Of a DNA stretch of 64,000 nt, positions 7,975 to 17,099 are shown one piece after another. Below the pieces are notes generated by a model that was not told the DNA's origin, ran no database searches, and worked only from the letters and a program-made list of their open reading frames with translations. The stretch lies in the NCBI RefSeq assembly GCF_001701025.1, contig NZ_CP016793.1, forward strand, positions 744,001-808,000, given 5' to 3'. Position 1 is the first letter of the stretch. Each line of letters starts with the position of its first letter. The stretch is from Lentzea guizhouensis (GTDB taxonomy: Bacteria; Actinomycetota; Actinomycetes; Mycobacteriales; Pseudonocardiaceae). The position numbers were made by a program, and so were the translations under genes.

Positions 7975-10071
7975 CTATCGTCCCCGCCGCTGGTTCCCCC
8001 GCCGTGCACCGGGTCCCTGGTGCCGCTCGTTCTGGTCCAGCGCGTCCTGCTCGACCTGCCACTTCTCGTACGCGTCGACGATGTCGCCGACCAGGCTGTG
8101 GCGCACCACGTCCTGGCTGGTCAGCACCGAGAAGTGCACGTCGTCGACACCGTTGAGGATGTCCTTGACGACCTTCAGACCGCTGCGCTGGCCGCCGGGG
8201 AGGTCGACCTGGGTGATGTCACCGGTCACCACGACCTTGGAGCCGAAGCCGAGGCGGGTGAGGAACATCTTCATCTGCTCGGGCGTGGTGTTCTGCGCCT
8301 CGTCGAGGATGATGAACGCGTCGTTGAGCGTGTTGTGGGTGAGCAGGTAGTCCTCGGTCACGTACAGGGAGTCCTGCGCCGCGACCTGGATGCAGACCGT
8401 CTCCGTCCGGCCGGCGGGCTCGATGCTGTCGATGAAGCGCATCGGACGCCCACCGCCACCGGCGGCGTGGTACTTCTCCCGCTTGCGCTCAAGCCGGAAC
8501 GGCTCGACGCCCTCGGGCAGCCTGATGTCCAGGACGTAGGCGTCGTGGACGTAGCCGACCTCGCGGCCCTTGGCCATGCCGGGCTTGCGACCCGCCGCGG
8601 GACGGCAGCGCCAGTGGGCGACACCGCCCAGGGAACGCACCAGGCCGACCACGTCGTCACGCAGGCGCGGCGAGGTGGTCGTGTACTGGATGCGGCTGGT
8701 CCGACCAACCTGCGTGACCGGTCCGCCGTCGGAGTCGAGCAGGCCTTGGAGCAACGCCAGACGCACGTCGGCGCTGTTCTGGAGGTAGAGCTCGGGCACG
8801 AACTTGGTGTGCGAGCGCGTGCCGTTCAGCCCGAGCTCGCGCATGACCGCGGTCACGGGGTTCGCGATCGTCATCACGTCACCAGCCGCGTTGACGCGCG
8901 CCAACGCGGCCGTCGAGAACGAGGGTGACGTCGAGCCCGTGAGACACCCGTCACCGATCAGCAAGCCGAGCGCGTACGCGTCCATCGGCACGTCACGTTC
9001 CGGCAGGCACACCGGCGCGCTGAGCATCGGCAGCTCGTAGCGGCGGGCGTGCGCGGCGCGGAGGTTGCCGATCATCTCCTTGGTCTGCAGCACCCGCCAC
9101 GGCTTGTTGCGACGCCGGTCGGATGCCGTGCGCACAGTCCACAGGTGCTCGCCGCACGCGAGGGTCGAGGAGCCGTCCTGGGCCGTGACGCGGTACACGT
9201 CCTTCTCGCCCTGCGGGTAGACCCCCAGTACCGGCGTCGGCTCACCGTTCGACCCGATGACGAGGTCTCCGACCTGCAGCGAGCCGATCGGCCGGTAGCC
9301 GTCGGGGGTGAGCACCGGCGTGAAGATCGGCTGAGCGCGGCCACGCATGTACGCCAGCGGCGCCACCTCGATCGTGCCCGCCTGGGTCAGCCGCGGGATC
9401 GACTCCGGGTCGACCATGTCGTGCAGCGCGTCGTAGAGCGGGCGCAGGTACGGGTCGATCTTCTCGTAGAGCGTGCCCGGCAGGTAGCCGAGGCGCTCGC
9501 CGGCCTCGACGGCCGGGCGGGTGAGGATGATGCGGTTGACCTGCTTGGCCTGCAGTGCCTGCACGGCCTTGGCCATGGCGAGGTAGGTCTTGCCGGTGCC
9601 GGCCGGGCCGATGCCGAACACGATCGTGTTCTTGTCGATGGCGTCGACGTAGTGCTTCTGGTTCAGCGTCTTCGGCCGGATCGTGCGGCCGCGGCGGCTG
9701 ATGATGTCGAGGCTCAGCACGTCGGCCGGCGACTCGTCGACGTTCGCGCTCAGCATGGCGACGGTGCGGCGGACGGTGTTGGTGTCGACGGCCTGGCCGC
9801 GGCTGGCGAGGGTGACGAGCTCGGTGAACACGCGTTCCGCGAAGGCGACGTCGGCGGGGGAGCCGGAGAGGGTGATCTCGTTCCCGCGCACGTGGACGTC
9901 GGCGTCGAGCAGTTCCTCGGCGAGCCGGAGGTTCTCGTCGCGCGACCCCAGCAGGCTGAGCACCGCACCGTCGGGCACGGCGAACCGGGACTGACCTTCC
10001 TTGTTGCTCTGCTGTGATTCTTCGGCCACGTGGCCCCGGCCTGCTTCCTGTCGCTCGGATCTGATGGCCAC
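7975..10071 (-). CDS. phoH: PhoH-like ATPase precursor, interrupted by an intein
   Basis: A PhoH-family P-loop ATPase; the family is associated with RNA metabolism together with YbeY. The precursor has 698 residues. Residues 1-245 hold the N-terminal domain and Walker A (GPAGTGKT, about 155-162). Residues 246-580 are an intein. Residues 581-698 hold Walker B (FIILDEAQN) and the sensor region [20 protein letters not shown]. Excision would leave a normal PhoH of 363 residues joining YMRGR to TLNDAF. The intein thus sits just before Walker B, so the ATPase should be inactive until splicing occurs. The exact start is uncertain (ATG at 10071 or a GTG 14 codons later). It is divergent from the GNAT genes. 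Confidence 0.93.
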   Translation of the reverse strand: MAIRSERQEAGRGHVAEESQQSNKEGQSRFAVPDGAVLSLLGSRDENLRLAEELLDADVHVRGNEITLSGSPADVAFAERVFTELVTLASRGQAVDTNTVRRTVAMLSANVDESPADVLSLDIISRRGRTIRPKTLNQKHYVDAIDKNTIVFGIGPAGTGKTYLAMAKAVQALQAKQVNRIILTRPAVEAGERLGYLPGTLYEKIDPYLRPLYDALHDMVDPESIPRLTQAGTIEVAPLAYMRGRAQPIFTPVLTPDGYRPIGSLQVGDLVIGSNGEPTPVLGVYPQGEKDVYRVTAQDGSSTLACGEHLWTVRTASDRRRNKPWRVLQTKEMIGNLRAAHARRYELPMLSAPVCLPERDVPMDAYALGLLIGDGCLTGSTSPSFSTAALARVNAAGDVMTIANPVTAVMRELGLNGTRSHTKFVPELYLQNSADVRLALLQGLLDSDGGPVTQVGRTSRIQYTTTSPRLRDDVVGLVRSLGGVAHWRCRPAAGRKPGMAKGREVGYVHDAYVLDIRLPEGVEPFRLERKREKYHAAGGGGRPMRFIDSIEPAGRTETVCIQVAAQDSLYVTEDYLLTHNTLNDAFIILDEAQNTTPEQMKMFLTRLGFGSKVVVTGDITQVDLPGGQRSGLKVVKDILNGVDDVHFSVLTSQDVVRHSLVGDIVDAYEKWQVEQDALDQNERHQGPGARRGNQRRGR
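8332..9336 (-). other. PhoH intein with LAGLIDADG endonuclease (class 3-like)
   Basis: A 335-residue in-frame intein. It begins with Ala ([14 protein letters not shown]) rather than Cys or Ser and ends LLTHN, followed by Thr. The splicing block near residues 58-66 ends CGEHLW, block F has TVCIQV (Cys 315), and block G has Thr 333 before His 334 and Asn 335. Trp, Cys and Thr at these places form the WCT set that defines class 3 inteins, which use an internal Cys instead of residue 1. Two LAGLIDADG motifs are present: ALGLLIGDG (122-130) and [10 protein letters not shown] (195-204). A complete homing endonuclease therefore appears intact. Confidence 0.9.
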
Positions 10072-10132
10072 GATGCTAGTCCGGCCGAAAATCAGTGGCT
10101 ACCGGATTGCTCACCGTGTGTGCTCAGCGGTT

Positions 10133-10924
10133 GTGGAGATCCGCAGGCTGACCGTTGCCGACGTACCTGACTGCATGAAGCTCATCACGGACCGGGGTTG
10201 GGCGTGGACCCCGGAGCAGTGGGAGATGATGCTCGCGCTGGGGCCGGGCTGGGGTGCGTTCGACGCGACCGGGCTGCTCGGCACGGCGTTGACGACGCCG
10301 TACCCGCAGATGCAGGCGATCAGCGGGGTGCTGGTGGGTTCGTGGGCCGGACGCAGGGGAATCGGCACCGAGCTGATGGCCGGTATATTGGATATCGGCC
10401 CGTCGACCCTTTACGCGACGGCGATGGGTGAGCCGCTGTACGTGCGGCTCGGCTTTCACCCTGTCGGGGCCACGACGGAGCTGCAGGGCGTGTTCACCGG
10501 TGGTACGACCGGTGTCACGAGGCCTGCCGGGCCGGCTGACATGTCGGAACTCGCCGAGCTCGACCGCGAGGTGAGCGGGTTCTCGCGGTCGGTGTTGTGG
10601 GAGCGGCTGCTCGACCCGGCGTCGCCGTACCGGGTGCTGAGGTCGGACGCCGGGGTGGTGGCGACGCGGCCGAACCCGGCGGGTGTGACGGTGGGTCCGC
10701 TGATCGCGCCCACGGCGGCGGTGGCGTGCGAGATGATCGCGGACGTGGCCGCCGGTGCGGGCCGGGTCCGGGTGGACACGGGTGACGCGGACGTGGCGGC
10801 CTTCCTGCGGGAGCAGGGCTTCGAGGTGGGCGGCGGGGGCTGCACGGTGATGGTGCGCGGTGCTGACGACGTGCCGGGCGACCGGTCGCGCTACTTCGCG
10901 CCCGCCTCGCTCGCGCTCGGGTGA
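10133..10924 (+). CDS. GNAT-family N-acetyltransferase
   Basis: A 263-residue protein with an N-terminal GNAT domain (EIRRLTVADVPDCMKLI, then the acetyl-CoA loop SWAGRRGIGTELM near residue 78, and LYVRLGF). A second, degenerate C-terminal domain ends VRVDTGDADVAAFLREQGF, the two-domain YitH/HolE-like layout. The acetyl acceptor is unknown. The GTG at 10133 is chosen because the family begins with VEIRRLT; a GTG five codons earlier is possible. An unusually AT-rich patch at 10384-10397 uses rare codons. The next gene is a paralogue and overlaps it by four bases. Confidence 0.78.
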   Translation: MEIRRLTVADVPDCMKLITDRGWAWTPEQWEMMLALGPGWGAFDATGLLGTALTTPYPQMQAISGVLVGSWAGRRGIGTELMAGILDIGPSTLYATAMGEPLYVRLGFHPVGATTELQGVFTGGTTGVTRPAGPADMSELAELDREVSGFSRSVLWERLLDPASPYRVLRSDAGVVATRPNPAGVTVGPLIAPTAAVACEMIADVAAGAGRVRVDTGDADVAAFLREQGFEVGGGGCTVMVRGADDVPGDRSRYFAPASLALG

Positions 10925-11781
10925 CAAGCTCCTCGACGAGCTCGGACGACACGGGGGAACCGATGGGAACAGCGGGACAGCGGCCGGACCGCCAGCCGGT
11001 GGAGCTGCGCCGGCTGACGCTGGACGACCTCACTGCGTGCGCCGACCTGGCCGAGAGCCGGTCGTGGCCGCGCGAGGAGGACAAGTGGGTCTTCCTGCTG
11101 ACCAACGGCGAGGGCTGGGGGCTGTTCGACGACGACGGGCTGGCGGGCACGACGATCGTGACGCGCTACCCGGAGCTCGACTCGATCAGCATGGTGCTCG
11201 TCGCGCAACGCCGGGAGCGGCAAGGCCTGGCTCGGCGGCTGGTGTCCCACGTGTTGGACGCTGGTGTGTCGACGTTGTTCGCGACGGACATGGGTCTTCG
11301 GTTGTACGAGCAGCTCGGCTTCCACGCTGTCGGCTTCACCGACATGCACATGGGCAAGCTCACGGCACCGGCGTCCAATGCATCGGACATCGCCTCGCGA
11401 GCTGACCTCGACGAGCTCGTCGCGCTCGACACCAAGGTCACCGGCATGACGCGGCCGTTCCTGTGGGAGGCGTTGCTGGCGATGGGCACCGTGCGGATCT
11501 CGGAGCACGGCGTCGCGGGCTCGTGGCAGGTGCGGTCGGACCGGTTGCTGATCGGTCCGGTCATCGCCGACACGACGCAGGCGGCGTGCGAGCTGGTCGC
11601 CGACTCCGCCGCGGGCTCGGACAACGTCCGCGTCGACGTGCACGACCCGGAGCTCGTCGAGTTCGTCCGGGCGCACGGTCTGGAGTCGTGGGGCAGGGCG
11701 ACCTGGATGGTGCGCGGCGCGGACCGGCTGCCCGGCGACCGCGCCCGCTACCGCGCACCGATCCTGCAAGCTCTCGGTTAG
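10921..11781 (+). CDS. GNAT-family N-acetyltransferase (paralogue of preceding gene)
   Basis: A 286-residue two-domain GNAT protein with the same plan as the preceding gene: PVELRRLTLDDLTACADL, then an acetyl-CoA loop at QRRERQGLARRLV, LRLYEQLGFHAVGF, and a C-terminal domain ending GADRLPGDRARYRAPILQALG, closely parallel to GADDVPGDRSRYFAPASLALG in its neighbour. The pair arose by tandem duplication. The GTG start at 10921 overlaps the upstream TGA; an internal ATG at 10963 is an alternative. The substrate is unknown. Confidence 0.75.
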   Translation: MTSSSTSSDDTGEPMGTAGQRPDRQPVELRRLTLDDLTACADLAESRSWPREEDKWVFLLTNGEGWGLFDDDGLAGTTIVTRYPELDSISMVLVAQRRERQGLARRLVSHVLDAGVSTLFATDMGLRLYEQLGFHAVGFTDMHMGKLTAPASNASDIASRADLDELVALDTKVTGMTRPFLWEALLAMGTVRISEHGVAGSWQVRSDRLLIGPVIADTTQAACELVADSAAGSDNVRVDVHDPELVEFVRAHGLESWGRATWMVRGADRLPGDRARYRAPILQALG

Positions 11782-11797
11782 CAGACCGGAGCTCACG

Positions 11798-11825
11798 CTT
11801 CCCAGTAAGCGACCCTTACTGGAAG
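11798..11825. terminator. Bidirectional hairpin between convergent genes
   Basis: An inverted repeat, CTTCC(C)AGTAAG, a 5-base loop, then CTTACTGGAAG, lies exactly between the ends of the second GNAT gene and the HIT gene. It forms an 11-bp stem with one bulge. There is no clear T-run, as is common in actinobacteria. It probably terminates both transcripts. Confidence 0.7.
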
Positions 11826-11829
11826 GCAG

Positions 11830-12147
11830 CTAGAGGCGTTTGCCGCCGAGCAGGTGCAGGTGGGCGTGGAACACCTCCTGCCCGCCGTCGACTCCGGTGT
11901 TGAACTGCAACCGGTACCCGCTCTCGGCCACGCCCTCGGCCTCGGCGACCTCCTTGGCCGCGGCGAAGAGGTCGCCGAGCTGGTCGCGGTCGAGTGCCAC
12001 GGCGTGCGGCACGTGTTCACGCGGGATCAGCAGCACGTGCACCGGTGCTTTGGGGTGGATGTCGCGGAACGCCAGCGTCGTCGCGGTCTCGTGCACGACG
12101 GTCGCCGGGATCTCGCCTTCGACGATGCTGCAGAACAAGCAGGCCAT
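11830..12147 (-). CDS. HIT-family (HINT-type) nucleotide hydrolase
   Basis: A 105-residue histidine-triad protein of the HINT branch, which hydrolyses nucleoside phosphoramidates and related adenylates. It starts CLFCSIVEGEIPATVVHE, has the PVHVLLIPREHV segment, and carries the catalytic triad motif HAHLHLLGG near residues 93-101. Length is typical. It reads toward the GNAT pair and is followed by a hairpin; a TetR gene lies upstream on the same strand. Confidence 0.9.
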   Translation of the reverse strand: MACLFCSIVEGEIPATVVHETATTLAFRDIHPKAPVHVLLIPREHVPHAVALDRDQLGDLFAAAKEVAEAEGVAESGYRLQFNTGVDGGQEVFHAHLHLLGGKRL

Positions 12148-12168
12148 GCACCGACACGGTAGCCGCGA

Positions 12169-12759
12169 TCAGCGGAACAGGGTGGCCAGGTGGTCGTCGA
12201 CGGCTTCGGTCATCTCGTCGGCGGTGAGCTCGTCGGGGCCGAGCTGGTGGTGGATGTTGAGCCCGTCGACCAGCGCGATGAACCGCCGCGCCGCCTTCAA
12301 CGGCACCACGCCCTCACGCAGTTCGCCCGCCTCCCCCGCGGCCGCGAACACCCGCGCGACCTCGTTGTAGAGCTCGCGCGTCCCGTAGCGCTCCAGCTCG
12401 CGCAGGGACGGTTCGACCATCGCCCGCGGCAGGAACGACAGCAGCACCGCCGCCTCGACCCGCCGGTCGTCGTCGAGGGCGAGCATCTCGTGTGCGATCG
12501 CCCGCACCAGCTCGCGGTTGCCGAGCTCGGGGTCGATCTGCTCGAACCGCGCGAGGAACCGCCGGTAGGCGAGCTCCATCGCGAAGCCCAGCAACGAGTC
12601 CTGGGTCGGGAAGTAGTGGCGCAGCGACCCGCTGGACCACCCGGACTCCGCTGCTACGGCGCGCACGGACGCGTGGTCGATCCCATCGCGTTGCACGATG
12701 CGCCACACGGCCTCGGCCAGTTCGCGGCGGCGTTCCTCGTGGTCGACAACCTTCGGCAC
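12169..12759 (-). CDS. TetR/AcrR-family transcriptional regulator
   Basis: A 196-residue one-component repressor. The N-terminal helix-turn-helix spans about residues 10-55 (ASVRAVAAESGWSSGSLRHYF, the TetR recognition helix region). The C-terminal ligand domain has KAARRFIALVDGLNIH near residues 155-170. It lies nine bases downstream of the alpha/beta hydrolase gene on the same strand, so it may regulate that operon. The ligand is unknown. Confidence 0.88.
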   Translation of the reverse strand: MPKVVDHEERRRELAEAVWRIVQRDGIDHASVRAVAAESGWSSGSLRHYFPTQDSLLGFAMELAYRRFLARFEQIDPELGNRELVRAIAHEMLALDDDRRVEAAVLLSFLPRAMVEPSLRELERYGTRELYNEVARVFAAAGEAGELREGVVPLKAARRFIALVDGLNIHHQLGPDELTADEMTEAVDDHLATLFR

Positions 12760-12768
12760 CGGCCCTTT

Positions 12769-13425
12769 CTAGCAGCCGCGCGCAAGCCGGACGACGGCCT
12801 CCTCGCAGCGCTGCCAGGCGGCGGTGCCCGGCGTGATCATGTCCATGTGCCCGGCGCCCTCCACCACGACGAGCTCCGCCTGCGGTTCCCCCTCGCAGAA
12901 CCCGATGCTCTGCTCGACCGGCACGTCCTCGTCCCGATCCCCGTGCACGCAAACAACCGGCTTCCCGATCGGCACCAGCGCGGCAGGCGACGCCTCCGCG
13001 AACTGCTCCTCGGTGCACAGCTCCAACGCCCGCCGCGTCACATGCTTCGAGAAGTCCAGCACGGCAGCCTGCGCCACCGCCCCCACCACCCGCTCACTGT
13101 GCCGAGCCGCCCACACGGCGAGATGCCCGCCCGCGCTGTGCCCCAACGTCACCACGGGCCCGATGTCCACGGCCTCAATGGCCGCCAGCACGTCCTGCCC
13201 GGTCTGCGGCCACCCACCGTCACCGCCGACACGCCGATATTCGATGTTCCACACCGCGAACCCACGACGCACCAGCTCCCCGGCAAGCGGCCGCCCCAAC
13301 TCCAACCCGTACCTCTGATGCCAAAAACCACCGTGAATGACCACGACACCACCCTCCGCAGTCCCTTCAGGAACAAACAACTCCCCGAACTGACTGGGAT
13401 GGTCACCGTAAGCAATCCGCTGCAC
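12769..13425 (-). CDS. Alpha/beta hydrolase (arylformamidase-like)
   Basis: A 218-residue serine hydrolase. It has the oxyanion motif HGGFW (about residue 31), the nucleophile elbow GHSAGGH (Ser near 95), an acid in HGDRDEDVP and the catalytic His in GAGHMD. The HGGxW motif and length resemble kynurenine formamidase and related small esterases, but the substrate cannot be assigned. It is the first gene of a two-gene unit with the TetR regulator. Confidence 0.78.
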   Translation of the reverse strand: MQRIAYGDHPSQFGELFVPEGTAEGGVVVIHGGFWHQRYGLELGRPLAGELVRRGFAVWNIEYRRVGGDGGWPQTGQDVLAAIEAVDIGPVVTLGHSAGGHLAVWAARHSERVVGAVAQAAVLDFSKHVTRRALELCTEEQFAEASPAALVPIGKPVVCVHGDRDEDVPVEQSIGFCEGEPQAELVVVEGAGHMDMITPGTAAWQRCEEAVVRLARGC

Positions 13426-13887
13426 ACAAAGAACTTACGCGACAGCACGCCACTCCCAATTCGCCGCAGAACCCGCGACGCCTCGGCGAGCCCCGGCGAG
13501 CCCCGGTAATGGGCCGCGACGCCGCAGGCGAGCCGGCCGGGGGTCCGGGGGCGGAGCCCTCCGGCTGGGGTTTGGGGGCTCGGCCCCCAAAAGACACCCT
13601 TTTTCGCCGAGCGGCGAAGGCGCCCCAGCGCCGAGCAGCCTCGACGAGAGAAAAAGGGGCGCCCCGCGGTCCGAAGCCTGGGGGTCGCTTCGCCGCGAGG
13701 CGCCGACGCCGGACCGAGGGGGGAGGTGTCCGGCGAGTCTTTGTGGTCAGAAGGGCCTAATCGTCTACTCCGTTTCCGGATAGACCAATCAGCCCCTCTG
13801 CGAACAAGGGTAACCCCGCAGGCCTGCGATTCGCTACAACTTGCGTCAAGCCAATCCATCCGGTGTTCATCTTCGGAGTGACGGGGG
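13426..13887. other. Non-coding GC-rich intergenic region
   Basis: About 460 bases without a convincing gene. It holds repeated CCGGGGG/GGCGGAGCCC-type blocks (about 13530-13570), a strong hairpin at 13571-13591, a C-rich/G-rich tract near 13670-13740, and then more AT-rich DNA at 13760-13880. The block resembles the G-rich intergenic repeats common in actinomycete genomes. It lies upstream of the hydrolase gene and downstream of rsmE, so it is a boundary between minus-strand units. Confidence 0.6.
13571..13591. terminator. Strong intergenic hairpin
   Basis: A perfect stem, TTTGGGGGC and GCCCCCAAA around a TCG loop, followed on the plus strand by an A-rich patch and CCCTTTTT. It is a good intrinsic-terminator-like structure, probably for the minus-strand rsmE end or as part of the local G-rich repeat. 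Confidence 0.55.
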
Positions 13888-14622
13888 TCACCAGCGAGAG
13901 GTGAGTACCCCGAGAGCACCCAGAGCAACCGCGGCGGCGGTAGATGCACGCAGAACGGTTGGGCCCAATCGAACAACGCGCGCACCCGAAGATCGCAACG
14001 CATCGAGCTCGTCGGGGGTGATCCCGCCTTCGGGTCCCACGACGAGCAGCACGTCCCCTTCGGCCGGCAGGTCCACTTCGGACAGCCGGTCGGTGGCGCT
14101 CTCGTGCAACACGAGCGTCAGGGCCGAGGACGACACGCGCTGCGCCAGTTGCCCGGTGCTGACGGGTTCGTCGACGAACGGCACCCGTGCGCGCCGGGCC
14201 TGCTTCGCTGCTTCACGAACGGTGGATCGCCAGCGCCCCAGCGCTTTCGCGCCGCGCGGGCCGTCCTCCCACTTGGCCACGCACCGGGCGGCACGCCACG
14301 GCACCACGCCGTCGACGCCCGCCTCGGTGGCGAGCTCGACGGCGAGCTCGCCGCGGTCGCCCTTCACGAGGGCCTGGGCGAGCACGACGCGCGGTGCCGG
14401 TTCCGGTTCGGTCCAGCGTTCGGCCACGCGCAGCGACAGGGCGTCCTTGTCCAGCACCGCCACGACGACGCACCGGACCTGGGTGCCGGAGCCGTCGGAC
14501 AGCACGAGCTCCTCGTCCACGCGCAGCCGTTTGACGGTCGCCGCGTGCCGGCCCTCCGGACCGTCGAGCACGAACGACTCGCCCGCCGGCAGCGCGGGGA
14601 CGAGGAAGACCGGCAGGGTCAC
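13888..14622 (-). CDS. rsmE: 16S rRNA (uracil1498-N3)-methyltransferase
   Basis: RsmE uses S-adenosylmethionine to methylate U1498 of 16S rRNA. The 244 residues have a PUA-like N-terminal domain ([20 protein letters not shown]) and the SPOUT knot with [13 protein letters not shown] (about residues 192-204) and [13 protein letters not shown] near the end, the family's SAM-binding loops. The start overlaps the dnaJ stop by four bases, so it is cotranslated with hrcA-dnaJ. Confidence 0.94.
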   Translation of the reverse strand: MTLPVFLVPALPAGESFVLDGPEGRHAATVKRLRVDEELVLSDGSGTQVRCVVVAVLDKDALSLRVAERWTEPEPAPRVVLAQALVKGDRGELAVELATEAGVDGVVPWRAARCVAKWEDGPRGAKALGRWRSTVREAAKQARRARVPFVDEPVSTGQLAQRVSSSALTLVLHESATDRLSEVDLPAEGDVLLVVGPEGGITPDELDALRSSGARVVRLGPTVLRASTAAAVALGALGVLTSRW

Positions 14623-15788
14623 CGGTGGCCGCGCGAGGAGCGCAGGCGGGAGAACAGACCGCCACCGCCCTTGCCGTTGTGGGACAGCGAGGGCTCGCTC
14701 TCGCCGCGCAGGTCGGCCAGCTCGCGCAGCAACGTGGACTGCGCCGCGTCGAGCTTGGTCGGCACGACGACGTCGAGGTGCACGTGCAGGTCGCCGCGGC
14801 CGTCGACGCGGCCGGTGGAGCGCAGCTTCGGCATGCCGCGGCCGGTCAGCACGAGCTGCGTGTTCGGCTGGGTGCCGGGGTCGATCTGCAGCTCTTCCTC
14901 GCCGTCCAGCGTCTTCAACGGCAACGTGGCGCCGAGCGCCGCCGTCGTCATCGGGATCTGGACCACGCAGTGCAGGTCGGCGCCATCGCGTTCGAAGATC
15001 TCGTGCGGGTGCTCCTCGACCTCGACGTAGAGGTCACCTGCCGGGCCGCCGCCGGGGCCGACCTCGCCCTGGCCAGCGAGGCGCACGCGCATGCCCTCGG
15101 CGACACCGGCGGGGATGTTGACCGAGATCGTGCGGCGCGACCGGGTGCGGCCGTCGCCCGCGCACTGCTGGCACGGGTCGGGGATGACCTCGCCGAAGCC
15201 GCGGCAGACCGGGCACGGGCGCGAGGTGACGACCTGGCCCAGGAACGAGCGCTGCACGGACTGGACCTCGCCGCGGCCGTTGCAGGTGTCGCAGCGGATC
15301 GGCTTGGAGTTACCCGCGGTGCCCGCGCCGTGGCAGCGGTCGCACAGGATGGCGGTGTCGACGGTCAGCTCACGGCTGGCGCCGGCCGCGCACTCCTCCA
15401 GCGTCATGTCGAGGCGGATCAGCGCGTCCGAGCCGGGCTGCACGCGGCTGCGCGGACCGCGGCCACCACCACCGGCGTTGGCGCCGAAGAAGGCGTCCAT
15501 GATGTCGCCGAGGCCGAAGCCCGCGAACGGGTCACCGCCGCCGCGACCGCCACCGGAGTCGAGCGGGTCGCCGCCGAGGTCGACGACGCGGCGCTTCTCG
15601 GGGTTCGACAACACCTCGTAGGCGGCCGTCACCTCCTTGAAGCGGGCCTCCTCGTTGGGATTGACGTCCGGGTGCAGCTGCCTGGCGAGCTTGCGATAGG
15701 CGCGCTTGATCTCATCCTGTGTCGCGTTCTGCGCCACACCGAGGATGCCGTAGTAATCCCTGGCCACCTTGTTCGCTTTCGTGTTCAT
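14619..15788 (-). CDS. dnaJ: Molecular chaperone DnaJ (DnaJ2 type)
   Basis: A type I Hsp40 that delivers substrates to DnaK and stimulates its ATPase. The J domain is at the N-terminus (YYGILGV and the HPD motif in [10 protein letters not shown] near residue 39). A Gly-rich region follows ([15 protein letters not shown]), then four CxxCxGxG zinc repeats ([32 protein letters not shown]) and the C-terminal substrate domain. The start may be a GTG eight codons in (VARDYYGIL). It follows hrcA, so heat-shock control by HrcA is expected, though no CIRCE element is visible here. Confidence 0.94.
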   Translation of the reverse strand: MNTKANKVARDYYGILGVAQNATQDEIKRAYRKLARQLHPDVNPNEEARFKEVTAAYEVLSNPEKRRVVDLGGDPLDSGGGRGGGDPFAGFGLGDIMDAFFGANAGGGGRGPRSRVQPGSDALIRLDMTLEECAAGASRELTVDTAILCDRCHGAGTAGNSKPIRCDTCNGRGEVQSVQRSFLGQVVTSRPCPVCRGFGEVIPDPCQQCAGDGRTRSRRTISVNIPAGVAEGMRVRLAGQGEVGPGGGPAGDLYVEVEEHPHEIFERDGADLHCVVQIPMTTAALGATLPLKTLDGEEELQIDPGTQPNTQLVLTGRGMPKLRSTGRVDGRGDLHVHLDVVVPTKLDAAQSTLLRELADLRGESEPSLSHNGKGGGGLFSRLRSSRGHR

Positions 15789-15808
15789 CTTTCAGCAAAA
15801 GTCCTGGT

Positions 15809-16831
15809 TCAACGACCGGTCAGGATCTCACCGACGTAGTTGGCGACCGCGCGGACGGCCGCCATGGTTCCCGGGTAGTCCATGCGCGTGGGTCCGACGA
15901 CGCCGAGGCCACCCAGCGGATTGTCGCGGCTGCCGTACCCGATCGACACCACGGAAGTGCTGCGCATCTCAGCGGCCTCGTTCTCCTCGCCGATGTACAC
16001 CATGACACGGCCGGGATCACGTGAGGCGGCCAGGAGCTTCAGCACCACGACCTGTTCCTCCAGCGCCTCCAGCACCTGGCGCAGCGATCCGGGGAAGTCG
16101 GCGACGTTGCGGGTGAGGTTCGCGGTGCCGCCGAGCACGAGCCGTTCCTCCGGGTGCTCGACCAGCGTCTCGATCAGCACCGTCGCGAGGCGCAGCATCG
16201 GGTCGCGCAGGTCCTGGGGCACCTCGTCGGGCAGTTCGGCGACCTTGGCGCTCGCGTCGGACAGCTTCTGGCCCGCCATCGCCTGGTTGAGCGACGAGCG
16301 CAGGTGCGCCACGTCGTCCTCGGAGACGATGTCGCCCATCTCGACGATCCGCTGGTCGACCCGGCCGGTGTCGGTGATCAGCACCAGCATCAGCCGCGAC
16401 GGCGTGATCGGCAGCACCTCCAGGTGCCGCACGGCCGCGCGCGACAGGGTCGGCACCTGGATCACCGCGACCTGCCTGGTCAGCTGCGCGAGCAACCGCA
16501 CGCTGCGGCGCATCACGTCGTCGAGGTCGAGCGCCCCGTCGAGGAAGCTGCGGATGGCCCGCCGCTCCGCCTGCGAGAGCGGCTTGATCTCGCTCAACCG
16601 GTCGACGAACAGGCGGTAGCCCTTGTCCGTCGGCACGCGGCCGGCACTGGTGTGCGGCTGGGCGATGTAGCCCTCGTCCTCCAGCGCGGCCATGTCGTTG
16701 CGCACGGTCGCGCTCGACACACCCAGGTTGTGCCGCTCGACCAGCGCCTTCGACCCGACGGGCTCCTGGTTGGACACGTAGTCGGCGACGATGGCGCGCA
16801 GCACCTCGAACCGACGCTCATCGGAATTCAC
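15809..16831 (-). CDS. hrcA: Heat-inducible transcription repressor HrcA
   Basis: HrcA represses groE/dnaK-type operons by binding CIRCE operators. The 340-residue protein has an N-terminal winged helix ([21 protein letters not shown], then [18 protein letters not shown]) and the C-terminal HrcA domain with VYIGEEN near residue 280. It heads an hrcA-dnaJ-rsmE operon. The 268-base upstream region is shared with a divergent operon and contains a perfect palindrome unlike CIRCE. Confidence 0.94.
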   Translation of the reverse strand: MNSDERRFEVLRAIVADYVSNQEPVGSKALVERHNLGVSSATVRNDMAALEDEGYIAQPHTSAGRVPTDKGYRLFVDRLSEIKPLSQAERRAIRSFLDGALDLDDVMRRSVRLLAQLTRQVAVIQVPTLSRAAVRHLEVLPITPSRLMLVLITDTGRVDQRIVEMGDIVSEDDVAHLRSSLNQAMAGQKLSDASAKVAELPDEVPQDLRDPMLRLATVLIETLVEHPEERLVLGGTANLTRNVADFPGSLRQVLEALEEQVVVLKLLAASRDPGRVMVYIGEENEAAEMRSTSVVSIGYGSRDNPLGGLGVVGPTRMDYPGTMAAVRAVANYVGEILTGR

Positions 16832-16944
16832 TGCTGTTCACCTCCGCGTCCCACTGCTCCCGAGTTTACCCAGGCGATTTCCTGCCGGGTGCCAGCTCCG
16901 CAGACCTGCTCCGATGCGGCTCAACCCGTTGTACAGCCCGTTGC

Positions 16945-16968
16945 CGATATCCAATGTATTGGATATCG
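16945..16968. promoter_or_regulatory. Perfect palindrome in the hrcA / eleven-gene operon promoter region
   Basis: Two perfect 11-base arms, CGATATCCAAT and ATTGGATATCG, are separated by GT. The element lies 132 bases before the transaldolase-like gene and 114 bases before hrcA. An AT-rich 24-bp perfect palindrome is highly unlikely by chance in this GC-rich DNA. The half-site TTGGATA recalls operators of GntR-type regulators (inference). It is the best candidate for operator control of the 17100-31067 operon. Confidence 0.65.
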
Positions 16969-17099
16969 CCGCACGTCGACGGGAGACGGGCAACGGGAGC
17001 GGCAGAAGAGGGGCAGACCGCCGCCGAACCCCACCGGCCGTCGCGGCGCCTCCCTAGCTTCGAAGTCACCTGCCGACGAGACGGGGGCTTCGATCCGAC

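Noticed and set aside
13509..13760. An 83-codon plus-strand open frame in the G-rich intergenic block
   Set aside because: The translation is Arg/Gly/Pro-rich low-complexity sequence made of the repeat blocks, with no ribosome site or family.
16832..17099. CIRCE operator for HrcA
   Set aside because: No TTAGCACTC-N9-GAGTGCTAA-like sequence is visible; the palindrome present is of a different kind.
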